In this document: one piece after another, positions 1 through 11,100 of the stretch
Layout: every line of letters starts with the position of its first letter
Position numbering within the stretch: position 1 is the stretch's first letter
Source: Cyanophora paradoxa
Lineage: Eukaryota > Glaucocystophyceae > Cyanophorales > Cyanophoraceae
DNA length: 64,000 nt
Assembly: GCA_004431415.1 (NCBI GenBank)
Contig: QPMI01000684.1
Location: forward strand, 1-64,000
Reading direction: 5' to 3'
Position numbers and translations under genes: made by a program
Notes under the pieces: generated by a model
Told to the model about the DNA's origin: nothing
The model's database searches: none
What the model saw: only the letters and a program-made list of their open reading frames with translations

Positions 1-700
1 GCTCAGGTTGGCGCCCCGCGCCCCCACCGCCGCCCCCGCCCCCGCCACCGTCGGCGCCGTCAGCGTCACTGCCGGGGGCGGCGGCGTGAGCGGAGGCAAG
101 GCTAGGGGGCGGGGCCGGGGCGGACGGGCGCGGTAGGAGGCCTCGAAGCCGGCGTCGACGCCGGCGGCGTCGGAGGAGAAGGCGACGAGCAGCGCCCCGC
201 CCGAGCTCGTGAACCGCAGCGACGCCAGCTCCGGCACCCCGCTCGCCCGCCCCAGCAGCCGCCCCGCGTCCGCCTCGGACCCGTCGTACACCTGCCGCCC
301 CGCCCCGCTCGCCGGCTCCCGGTGCGGGGCGGCGGGGGGCGGGCGGACGGAGACGAAGTCGAAGCCGGCCTCGGTGCGGAAGGACGTGAACCAGAGGAAG
401 ACGCGCTGGCCCGCCGGCGCCGCGATCCGCCTGCGTGGCCGCCGTCACGCGGGCGGCCGCGGGCGGGCGCCGGCGCGCGTGCGGCGGGGCACCACTCGCG
501 GCTCGAGGCGGGGGCGTAGTTGGCGGCGGGCCCGGAGCCGTCGTGGAAGGACTGGGGGGAGGGGCCGGCGGCAAGCTCGAGGCGCTGGCCCCGCGCCGCC
601 CCCGCCAGCAGCGCCACCAGCAGCGCCGCCAGCAGCGCCGCCCCCCGCCGCCCCCGCTGCGCACGAGCCTCGGAGATCAGAGCGAGCGCGAGCGCCGCGG
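1..700 (-). CDS. Secreted CUB-domain protein gene, partial (runs off the left edge)
   Basis: This is a minus-strand multi-exon gene, incomplete at its 3' end. One exon (about 493-690) encodes a hydrophobic signal-peptide core (AALLAALLVALLAGAARG, about 591-641) followed by QRLELAAGPSPQ. A 62-nt GT-AG intron at 431-492 joins it to an exon (about 100-430) that reads as a CUB domain: GQRVFLWFTSFRTEAGFDFV, then QVYDGSEADAGRLLG, then LLVAFSSDAAGVDAGFEASY. The F-x-TE-x-DF-V, YDG, LLG and F-SD-GF-A-Y pattern is typical of CUB, an extracellular beta-sandwich used for protein or glycan binding. A further exon starts near 70. I found no in-frame ATG before the signal peptide, so the first exon is unresolved. 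It lies tail-to-head downstream of the large membrane-protein gene. The CUB call is good; the gene limits are not. Confidence 0.55.
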
Positions 701-949
701 ACGCGCAGGCTCTGCAGCGTGGCCGGTTCTGGGCACATGGCCTTCCAGAAGAGACCTCGACGCACCGGGGCGCGGGGTTCCGACTCCGCGGCAGCAACGC
801 CGCCAGCGCGACGCAGGCAACTAGATCTAGACCGCGCCGACGGTGCTCGGAGACGAGCCCGACGGTGGTCGCGACAGGGCGGCCAGACCGACACGCCGCG
901 GTCGCCCTCGGGCCGCTCGTGCGGCCCACGCCCGCTGCTCATGGCACAG

Positions 950-2190
950 TAACGAGCCTCGGAGGAGCTAGCTAAGGGGAGTCAAACACGCTCTCATCGC
1001 CGCCGCGGCCGAAGCGATCTCTGTCGCTCGGAGCAGCCCGCCACGTGCTCCATCAGTCGATGTCTGCGCCGAGCTCAAGCTAAAGCTTGGGTTTGCGAGT
1101 TGGCCGTTTAATTGGGGCGCGCATAGCGCTTCCGCGTGCGCATCCGACGGCCGCCGGGCTGCAGCCGCTGAGCAGCTGCGCATGCAGGCCCAGCAGCAGA
1201 TTTTGAGCTTCTGCTGCTGCCGCAGTGCAGCTGCTGCTGGTCCGGTATGGTGCGGCTGGCACTGGCTGCAAGCCCATGCAAGGCAGGCGTTACCACAAGA
1301 AACGAGTACCCGTACCGGTCATCATCTATGATGTCATCTATGATCTATGATGAATGATTACCGTTTGGAGTCTTCAAACCGTTTTTTTGTGGACGCGTTA
1401 CGCTGCTTATGCATGCAGGCTTAATATAAGCTTTAGCTTGATGCAGCTCCGCCGTGCCCTCCAAGTTGCAATTGCAATATTAATTGCCTCCAACTGGTGC
1501 GGTCTCCGACGCGTTTCGGCGTCGCCTGGCAATATATTCGCGCCAATTTGGCCAGGGTATGCAGGCGTTCTGCCGCAGTGCCGGCCGTCTTGGGCACTGC
1601 AATAACATCGCGCTATAGCTACGTCAACGTTTACTTCCAGCGCGCCGCGCAGTACAGTCACTGAGTGTCGGCGCAGCCCACGAGTCGGGCCACGACGCGT
1701 TGCCTGGACATGTTGGCGCCGATTTGGCCAGGCTTTGCAGGCGTTCTGACGGCCGTCTCGGGGACTGAAATTACATCGATACGGAGCCTCGAATTCGAAT
1801 TCGAAAAGCCGGAGGGGCCGCTCGGACCTTGCGAGCGAAGCGACCATGCACGAGCGCCCACATGCATATGTCGCGTCCTCTCCACTAGCAATGCAGCCGT
1901 CTCCCTTTGTGTCGGCGTCGACGGCACTTGATGTGGAAGAGTGTCGCTTAGATTTTGCGGTACGAGCATCCATGTCCAGTTTTTCGTGTCGACCGTACGC
2001 GTCGCCGGTCCGTCGGACGTCATGATCATTCAATGCGGAACTCCAGGAGATCCGTAAAGTCGCTTAGATTTTGCTTTGCGAGTATCGAATAATAATATTG
2101 ATGGGTTCGACATGGTAGGAGCTCGAGGTCTAAATCTGGAGGGGCTGAGGGGCTAGTTCGGCGAAGCGGGGGCGGGGGCCCGGGGCCCGG
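950..2190. other. Intergenic region with diverged short repeats
   Basis: I see no convincing coding sequence here. It lies between the 3' end of the large membrane gene and the CUB gene, both on the minus strand, so it should contain the CUB gene promoter. It holds a simple ATCTATGAT-type run (about 1,320-1,356). A block of about 70 bp occurs twice with divergence (about 1,541-1,610 and 1,711-1,785, sharing gccagg, gcaggcgttctg and acatcg). A smaller pair shares gtcgcttagattttgc (about 1,944 and 2,061). Confidence 0.5.
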
Positions 2191-2197
2191 ATCGAGT

Positions 2198-5140
2198 CTA
2201 GAGGTCGAGCTCGTCGAGGCCGGCGTCGCCCCCGAACTCCTCCCCGTCCCCGTCCCCGCCCTCCAGGTCCACCTCCTCCCCGCCCTCTCCCTCCTCCCGC
2301 CCCTCCTGCCGCACGCGTACGCGTCAGGCTCACCGGGCCGGGCTGAAGCAGAAAGCCACAATCATCTCTAAATATGATGCGCCTTCTGCCGCACCCACTG
2401 GTCGAACGCTCGGGCGGCAGCAAAGCCAACAGCTGCGGCCCCCACCCCCGTCGCGAGCAGCGAGGGCGCCGCGCCGCCCCCCAGCACCTGCGAAAATCAC
2501 ATGGAGCCAGCCACGTGAGTGCGCTCGGTCAGCAACACAAATCTAGAAAGCAATGCGGGCCGGGTCGGGCGGGCGCGGACCGCTACGGCGGAGTGCGGGC
2601 CGAAGGAGCCTCTCGCGTCGTCGTCGGCGGAGCGGGAGACGGAGAGCGGGTGCACAAGCACCGCCGGCGACCCCGCCCTACCCGCCCCTTCGTTGCCTTC
2701 GCCGGCGGCGGCGGCGGCGCGGGAGCGGCTGCGGGCCTCGAGGGCGGCCTCGGCGACGCCGGGGCGGGCCGGCTCGAGCTCTTCGGCGTGCACGCGCCCG
2801 AACGCGCGGCACGGCCGGCACGTGACGAGGCGGAAGAGGTGGCGCAGGATGCGCCCCACGCGGGCCGCCGCGACAGCGAGCAGGCGCCGCTCCGCGCGGA
2901 TCTGGTTCGCCACCGCCAGGCCCACCGACGAGGCCTGCTCCCGCGCCCCGCGCCCCGCGCCCCGCTCAACCCTCGCGCGCAGGGCGGCGGGGCGGCGGGG
3001 TCGTGGCGGGGGCGCACGGAGAGGAAGGAGGCGGCGAGGGAGCACTGGCGGAGGGCGGGGGTCTGCGGGTCCCACGCGACCAGCAGCAGCAGGGCCAGCA
3101 GCGCGTTCTGAAAGAGCAGCAGCGCGCCCTGCACCCCGTTCTCCACCCACTCCCTGCCCCGCCCACCACCGAGACCGCCCCACCCGGCCAGTCGGCGAGG
3201 AACCGGGCCCAGGGGCGGGGCGGGCAGGGCGGGGCGGGGCGGGGCGGACCGGAAGGGGGCGGTGCGGATGACGTAGAGGAGCTCGGCGGTGTTGAGCGCC
3301 AGCATTAGCAGCAGCTGCCCTCCCGGTCAACATTTCAGATCCGGCCGGCCACCGGAGGGGCGGACCTGGACGATGACGTAGAGGGCGGCGCGGCGGCTCC
3401 CCGCCGGCGTCTCCTCGGGGTGCGGGTCCGCCACCAGCACTGCCCCCCCGCCCCGCGTCGGCGCGGCCACGGAGGCGGCGGCGGAGGGGCCCGAGCCGGG
3501 CGGGGCGGGCCGGGGCGGGGCAGGCGGACCGACGATGAGACAGGAGAGGGTCTTGCGGACGAGGTCCCAGATCCCGTACCACTTGCCTGAGGGTCGGGAG
3601 GCGCCCGTGAGCGCGAGCCACCCGTCAGACCCAGCCCGCTCGGCGGGGGGCACCGGCGTTGTCGCCGCGGTACATGGCAAAGAAGAGGTCGAAGGACCTG
3701 CCGGTATGGCCCGGCGGGGCGCGGCCGCCCCCGTCAGCGCCCGAGGCGAGCGGGCGCGGGGCGGGCGCGGGGCGAGGGCGCGGAGGGCGCGCCAGAAGAA
3801 GTGGTCGGCGGGCCACCACGCGAAGAGCCGCTCCGTGAACCGCCGCCTCCCGCCCCCGGATGCCCCCGCCCCCGCCCCCGCGGCCCCCGGTACCGGCGCC
3901 CCCGGCGCCTCGGCCTTGAGCGTGGCTTTGGGGTCGTCCGCGTCGCCGTCCGCCCCGGAGCCTAGGCCTGGCCCCGAGCGCCCCCTCCCAGCCGCCTTCG
4001 CCCTCCGCTTCGCGACGGGATCCACGACCCAGACCCCCGACTCAAAGTTCACCCTGCGAGGAATCGGGTCGCGTCGCGATCGGAGGCGCTGCTGCGCGCG
4101 ATCGATATGAAATCGACATCGGCGCACCACGTGTTGATCAGCTTGATGCGGAGCCGCCAGAGGCCGACCGCCGGCTTCGCATCAGTCGGCGGCGGCGCAT
4201 TCGACGTGGGGGCGGTCTTCGCGGGGGCCGGGGCGGGCGGCTTGGGAGCGGCCCCCTTGGAGTTGCGGCGGTGGGCGCGCTGCCCGTGCTCCGCCGCCGC
4301 GGCGGAGGGGCCCCCGACGACGACGCCGGCGCCCCCGCCGCCGCCCCCGCCCCGCCTGGCCTCGGGCGGCAGCTCCAACACCTGCGCACGCGCCCGGCGG
4401 CGGCGGATCGGAGCGCGATTCGCATCGGGGGGCCAAGGGCCGGGAAGGCGGGCGGGCGGGCGGGCACCTCGAGGTCGCTGGGCTCGCCGTCGGCCTCGTC
4501 GTCGGAGCGTTTCAGCTTCGGCGGCAGCCGCGACCGCCCGTCCTGCCCCGGCCCCGCGCTTTCGAGCTCCCCCGCCGTCGCCTGCAGCGCACCCGCCTCC
4601 TGCGCGCGCCCCGGGCGACGCTCATGCTTGAGCGCCGGCGGCAGTGGCGCTCACAGCGGCGGAGGCGGCGGCGGCGCCGCGAAGAGGCCGCACCTGGACG
4701 GTCGCGGGCACCCGGGGGCTCCCTTTGGCGAATTTGAAGCTCGACTGAGCCGACGTGACCAGATTCGCTAGGGACGCCGGCCGCGTGCCCCCCACCCCTG
4801 CCTCGCTCCTCTCCGGATACGCCCGCCCTGCCGGCCCCGCGGCCGCGGCCGAGGTCCCCTCGCGAGGGGGCAGCGCCGCGGCGGAATTGGTGCCGGCGGG
4901 GCGCCTGGCGGCGATGACGTCGCGGGCGGTGCGGCGCCAGCGGGCGCGGCCGGCGGCGACGGTGGCGAAGTCGAGGGCGCGGCGGAGCTCCTCGACGTCC
5001 CGCTCGCGGTCCTCGGGGCGGCCGCGCCAGATGCGGCGCCAGTCGGGGGCCGGCGGGGCAGCCAGCGGACGTGCCGCTCGTGGTCGATGCGGGCGACGAG
5101 CACGGCGGCGATGAGCGCCGTGAAGAGCCCCGCGAACACC
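2198..5140 (-). other. 3' exons of the giant gene: membrane segments and acidic C-terminus
   Basis: Hydrophobic segments can be read on the minus strand. They are FAGLFTALIAAVLVARI (about 5,085-5,137, followed by DHERHVRWL), a segment around WYGIWDLVRKTLSCLIVG (about 3,530-3,590), LALNTAELLYVIR (about 3,263-3,302) and VQGALLLFQNALLALLLLVA (about 3,072-3,137). The N-x-x-E-L-Y-V-I-R then N-x-x-L-x-x-LLLL pattern recalls the membrane region of TRP/Flc-like or polycystin-like proteins, but I cannot assign a family. The last exon (2,198-2,305) follows a gcggcag acceptor. It encodes an E/D/G-rich tail ending at TAG, presumably cytoplasmic. Confidence 0.45.
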
Positions 5141-8100
5141 GCCTGCCCCCGGCCCGCCCCGCCGCCGCCCGTCAGACGCGAGGGGAGGGCCGGGGGCCGG
5201 GGGCCGGGGGGCGGGGCGGCGGCCCGGGCCGCGGGGGACGGGGCGGACGAGGAGGGCGGTGGCGTAGGTGCGCGCGTCGCCGTTGGCCCGCGCCGACACG
5301 ATCGCCGCGATCGCGAAGCCCTGCTCCGGGGCAGCCGTCAGGCAGAGGCCGCGGTTCGGAGGCGAGGGCGGGGGGCTGGGGGCCGGATATCGATGGCCGC
5401 GGGCGCGCGCGCCTCGTAGGCCATGAGGAAGCACGAGAGCTGCGGCTTGGGGAACCTGCCCGGGCGCGCGGCACGTGCACGTGCACAGCGCCTCAGGGGG
5501 GGGGGACCTTTCAGCGCCGGCGGGGCCTCAGCGGCGCACGTGAGGATGCGGGGGAGGCCCCTCCGCTTCGCGCTCCTCCGCCGGAAGAAGCGCGTGACGA
5601 CGAACGCCGCCACCTGCGCCGCCGGTGATTGTGATCATGAGGCCAGCCGGTCGCGAGGAGCTCCAGCGTGCGCGTCGGTGGCGCGGGGCGCGGGGCGGGC
5701 CTGGATGACGGAGACGAGGGCGATGAGGAAGGAGGTCCACACGAGGTTCTGCTGCAGGTAGAGCATCCCGTCCTCCCCGCTCACCGCCTCCTGCAGCAGC
5801 CGCCGCCGGCCCGGCGCCGGCCCCCGCGCGCCCCCCGGCGCCGCCAACGGGGACGCGTACGCCGCGTCGCGCGTGATGGCCCACCTGCCGGCCCCTCGCT
5901 CAGCGCGCCCTTCGATTTCGCGCAGCGGACCCCTGGGGGGGGGGGAGGGGGGGGGGGGGGGCGCACTGGTCGGGGTCTGTGCCGAAGAGGCGGAGGAGGA
6001 AGCGGGGGATGCCCGAGGGGCTCTCCCCGCGGCGCCACCACTGGCCCCAGTAGAAGAGCGACCAGTCGACCGAGGCCGCCGTCGCGTTGTACCCCGCCGG
6101 CAGCTCCATGTCCAGGAACTGCGTCTTCGCCGCGAACTGCGGCAACCGATCTCAGAGGCGTTTCTTTGTGCGTGTGGCGGGCCGGGGCGGTGCCACGGTG
6201 GCAAGCTCGAGGGCGGGGACGGACCTGAGCCTGGCCGAGGACGCCCCCCGCGCCGAAGGTGGCCCCGCCTGCAGCCGACGCTGCGACCGACGCGCCGACG
6301 CTCACTGCCACCGCCGCCTGCGCACTCCCCCCGTCAGGTCGATCTAGGGCGGGCCCACTCCAGTGCAATTCCCGATGCTCTCGCACCGCGATGGCCTGCG
6401 CGACGCGCTCGCCGATGGCCTCGTCGTCCGCCCCCGGTGGCGCCAGGCCTGCCGCGAAATTCGCGCACACGAGACTCGGGCGCCGGCCGGCGCGAAGACG
6501 CAGCGGAACTACGGGAGGGTGCACCCTCGCAGACGATCTGGGCGAGGCTGACGGCGGCGCGCTCGACCTCGTCGCGGAGCTCGAGGGTGACGGGGATCGC
6601 GTTCGTCGCGTTGTCGGGCGTCACCAGCTCCCGGAAGAGCCCGAAGCCGCCCCCGAAGGCGTACCCATCCGCCACCGCCGGCACCGCGTACACCTGCCGC
6701 GTAAACCGGATCGCGATCGCGAGGGGACCCGAAGGGGAAGGGGCGGGGCCGGTTTGGGGCGCACGTTGCTGCGGCGCCTGGCGGCGGCGCTGGCGTTGCG
6801 GGCGCGGTCGGCGTCGAGCGGCTCGTCGAAGGCGGCGAGCACGATCGAGCGGACGACGCCCCGGCGCGCCCCCGCCTCCGCCGCCCCGCGCGCCACCTCC
6901 AGCGCCCGCCCCACCAGCCGCGGCGCAGTCGCGTCCAGCCCCTGCAGCTGCCCTCGCGTCCGTTGGGCAAGACTCGACTTCATTCCACCTATTCGTGCGC
7001 ACGGTGGCGTGGAGCCTGCCGGCGAGGAGGGCGTCGTAGACGGCCTTGGCCTCGGCGCGCGCGATGGCGATGCTCGCGTTGCCGTCCGGCGCGAGGCTGT
7101 ACGCCACCACGCTCGCGTACGTCTCCGGGCCCTGCCGCCCGCTCTAAATTCAAATCTGGTAGCGGGCGATGGCGAACCTGGAGCCAGAAGGGCCGCAGGA
7201 GCTGAGCGAAAAATCCCACAATCGTCGAGAACGATCTGGGACCGGTGCTTCGAGGTCAGCCCCTCTGCAGCCGCAGGGCGCCTTTTATGCGGGTCTCCGG
7301 CGCACGACTGCAGCGCCGCGGTGTCGATCGCAAACTGCGCGCTCGAGCTCAGCAGCGAGCTCGAGGCGGCGCGCGGTGAATCGGAGGGGACGGATAAGCG
7401 GGGTGCCGCACCACGAGGTCTTTCGCCACGTTGCAGCTGTGAAAGAGGTTGACAATCAGGTCCGATGCGCTCTTAGCATAGCGCGAAGGTCACCTGTACT
7501 CGTCGACGACCTGGGTGTGCACATTTAAAGCATCAGCGAAGGGCGGAGCCTCGCAACGCAAAGCAAGCGCACGTGGAGCGTGAGCGTCTCCGATTGCGAG
7601 TACAGATTTTCGTCGTCGAGCGCTGTTTAATTTGTGGCGTTCACAACGAGCCGAAAGTTATTGCAAACTCACAATTGCAATGCGATCGATCTGCTGCTCT
7701 GGACCGGATTGCGCACCGATGGCGTGGACGGTGTAGTTGCCGGGCCGCAGGCCGTCGAGTCGGACGGTTGCGGTCGCGGATGACTGCTGCACCCCGTCCA
7801 GGTACCTGCCGCGAATTCGGATCTGAAACACTTCGCGCACGAGGGCGCGCGCTGCGCACCACTCGTAGGCCTGAATAACGCCGGGGGCGGGGTCGGCCGC
7901 GATGGCCTCGACCGTCGCTGTTCCGATCTGCGCCGGCGCCGCAGCGTTGCGCGCAGCTGCAAAATCCAAGGGCAGCCGGCAGCGCGATGCGGACCTTGGT
8001 GCGCCGGTCGACGATGATGTAGTTGAACTTGGAGCGGGGCACGATGGCGAGCACCGGCACCCCCGGCGGCTCGTTCTCTGCCGGCCGCAGCCGTCAGCTC

Positions 8101-11100
8101 CAGCATTTCCGGCTTCAAATTCCAATCAGCAGCGCACCTCCAACCGCCTGAACGGAGACGGCGATGTTGGTAACGCGGCCCATCCGCAGTGTGAACTGGA
8201 GCAGGCACCGGCCGCGCCGCGCGCCGCCGGTGCCGGCGAGCCTGCGGAACTCGTCGGCCGTGAGCCTCGACAGCTGGTCCGCCACCTCCGCCCCCGTCAT
8301 CCCTGCAGGGCCTGTGAGTGGACGTGGCGGAAGGGCAATTGCAATGTTGGGGGATTTCGAATTCGGGCACCGGGGACCGCGGGAACTTTAGCGGAGACGG
8401 CGCCGAAACCGCCATCGCCCCCGCAGGGGACGGCACGCACGTCGCCGAAGCTCGCGGGGGCGAGAGGCTGCCCGAGGAAGGCCCCGAAGCCGGCCGCGAG
8501 CGCGCCCGCGGCGACCGTCGCGTTGAACGAGGCGGCGACGGCCGCGGCGCCCGCGTCCGTGCACAGCAGCGCCAGCACGGCTGCGAAAGTTGGCGAAAAT
8601 GTCAAACCGGCACGTCTGGAGGCGCCTCGCGCTGGAGCGGGGTGCACTCTTCCTGCCGGTGAGCTGGACAGAGACGAGGGCGGAGGCGCTCTGTCCGAGG
8701 CGGTCCCGCACGGTCAGGCGGAAGGCCGTCCGGCCGACCCGCAGCCGCCGCGCCGCCGTCGCCGCTGCAGACGGGCTCGCAATCACCGCCGGGCGCCGCG
8801 AGTCGCTCGCCGAGACCTGCCGCGGCATTCAGAGCGCGCGGTGGCCGGGCGGCTTGATCATGAGCGGCACGGGGCACCTCCTCCCAGGCGCGGGAGGCGA
8901 CGGGGGTGCCGTCGCAGGCGGCGCTCCCCGCCGAGTCGAGCAGCACCTCCACGCGGCCCATCTCCATCGCCAGCTCCCGCGCTGGGCCTGCGTGCCCATG
9001 CGATAAGATCAGATTCACCAGCGAGGATCGCAAGACATTGACACGGGACGCTTATATGTCTAATTCAATTGCTTACCGATCTTGCCGACGGGGTCAGAGA
9101 CGCTCGCCACGGCCGTGGGGGGGCGATTAAGGCAGGGATCGGGCTCGGGAGGCGCTGCGAAGCGACGGGACCCGTCAGCGGTCGTGCGTGCGTCTGTTTC
9201 GACGAACACAATGCGAAACAAAGCGGGCGCACGGGGCTTGAGCTCGAAGGCGGCGCTCTGGTTGCGGACGCCGGCGAGGGCGACCTCAACGCGGTACCGG
9301 CCCGGCGCCAGCTGCCCGGGGACCGCCCAGTCGACACTCTCCTCGACCACACCCCGTGCAATTACCTTCGCGCGCCCAGTGATTATGAGCGGATGCAGAT
9401 CTGGACGTTTATCCGACGTGGAATTGTATCATACCTCGACGAGGGCGCTCGATTCCGCAGCGACGAGAGCGACGTCCGCGCCGGCAGCGCCGTCGGCGTC
9501 CTCCCACGCGATCCCCGACGCCCGCCACGTGATTCTGACGCGAGCGTCAGATTAAGAAGCTTCAGCGCGCATTGCACCTTGAATTGAACTCGAATTTCGG
9601 CAATCTCGCACCGAAACTGCTGGCCCGGGAGGAGGACGGGGACGGGGCCGACGTCGAGGCGGGGCCGGGCGGGGTTGGCGACTGCGAAGGACCGGCTGGT
9701 GCTGCTCAGCGCCCCGCCCCCGACCGCCACCTCCACCGAGTACTCGCCCGCCGGCACCTCCGGCCCCACCGTGTACGCGTAGCTCCCCGTATTCGGCGCC
9801 GCCTCCGCGATTGTCTAGCCCCGCAAACTCAGGAGGAACCCGCGGCCGGCGATTTTCGCGTGGTGATTTCGCACCCTGAGGCGGCCGGCGGAGTCGACGA
9901 GGCGAATGGAGGCGGCGAGGGCGGCCACATTGGCGAAGTCCCAGCGGATGGGCACCCGGGCGCCGACCGAGTAGCCCGTGCGCCCGTCGGGCAGCCGAAC
10001 CACCAGGTACGCTGCCGGCACCTGCCGCAAATATCAAACCAAGGCAGTGCGCGCCTCGCGTGAGCGGGCGCCGCGCTCCGCGAAAATCGCTACTAGCCCT
10101 CGCTGAAGGCGCCCACGTCCTCGAAATAGCCACCACTGCCCGCGAAAAAGCCTACAGCTACCGCCCCGCGCTCCGTCCTCTCCGCGAAAAGCCCTATTCG
10201 ATACCGGCCGCCCTACTGCCAATCGCTAAAATCGCCGCCTTCCTTGAATCAAGCCCAGGCCAGGGCTCCCCCCACGGTAAAAATGCCGACGGTCCGGTAG
10301 GGTCCGAAAGTACGTATACGAATCCGGAGGCGCACCTCGAGGAGGACCTCGGTGGAGGCGGAGCGGACGGGCCGGCCGGCCGCCTGCGCGCTGATCTCGA
10401 AGAAGAAGAGGCCGGTGCCCAGCGAGGGTGCCGGCGTGAATGTGAAGCTTCCCGAGTTCTCCCGCACGCACACCTGCCCGCGGGCCCGCCGCCCGCCCGG
10501 TCACGCGAGTTCGAGCGCTAGCCCTAGGCTGTTCGAATTCGGCGTGCTCGGCTTCTCACCGGCATCGGCTTTCCGACGGCAACGTTCGTGATGGTGACCT
10601 GTACCATCGCGCTCCGCGGCACGCCGGCGCTCGCCCAGCGGATCGTGTACGGCCGCCCCACGTACAGCTTCGGCTGCTCGACGGTGCCCAGCAGCGGCGC
10701 CGGCGCACGAAACACGAAGCCCGCTGCGGAGGAACGTCGACTCAGCAAAAAAGCAATCGCAGTCCAGCTGTAGGCCTAGGGCCTCCGAATCAGAACGCAC
10801 GCTCGCAGGACCCGCCGATGCAGAATGGGTCCGTCTGCCCGACCACAGCGTCGGACGGGATCTCGGCCTGCGCGTGCACGAGGGCGCTCGCGCTCGGTTG
10901 GGTTGCAGAAGAAAGGAAAGAAGAGGGAGGCGCCTGGAGAACGTAGAGGCCGGCCTTGAGTGAGTCGGGCAGGCGCCAGATGAAGTCGCCGAAGAGGGTG
11001 CGGGCCGCCCCGGGGCCCGGGCCGCTGGCGGGCGCGAGGAGGCTGCGACGGCGGCGGACCTCGACGGTGGCGTTGCCGCCGGAGGCCGAGAGGCGGAGGA

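Noticed and set aside
5935-5962. G-rich tract as a regulatory quadruplex
   Set aside because: It is a near-homopolymer run in a likely intron. Assembly uncertainty is high there and nothing links it to a function.
2198-9000. Calling the giant gene a polycystin-1/REJ-GPS-PKD channel
   Set aside because: The extracellular repeats are compatible, but I could not identify a GPS cleavage site, PLAT domain or clear PKD channel motifs. The membrane region could equally belong to another multi-pass family.
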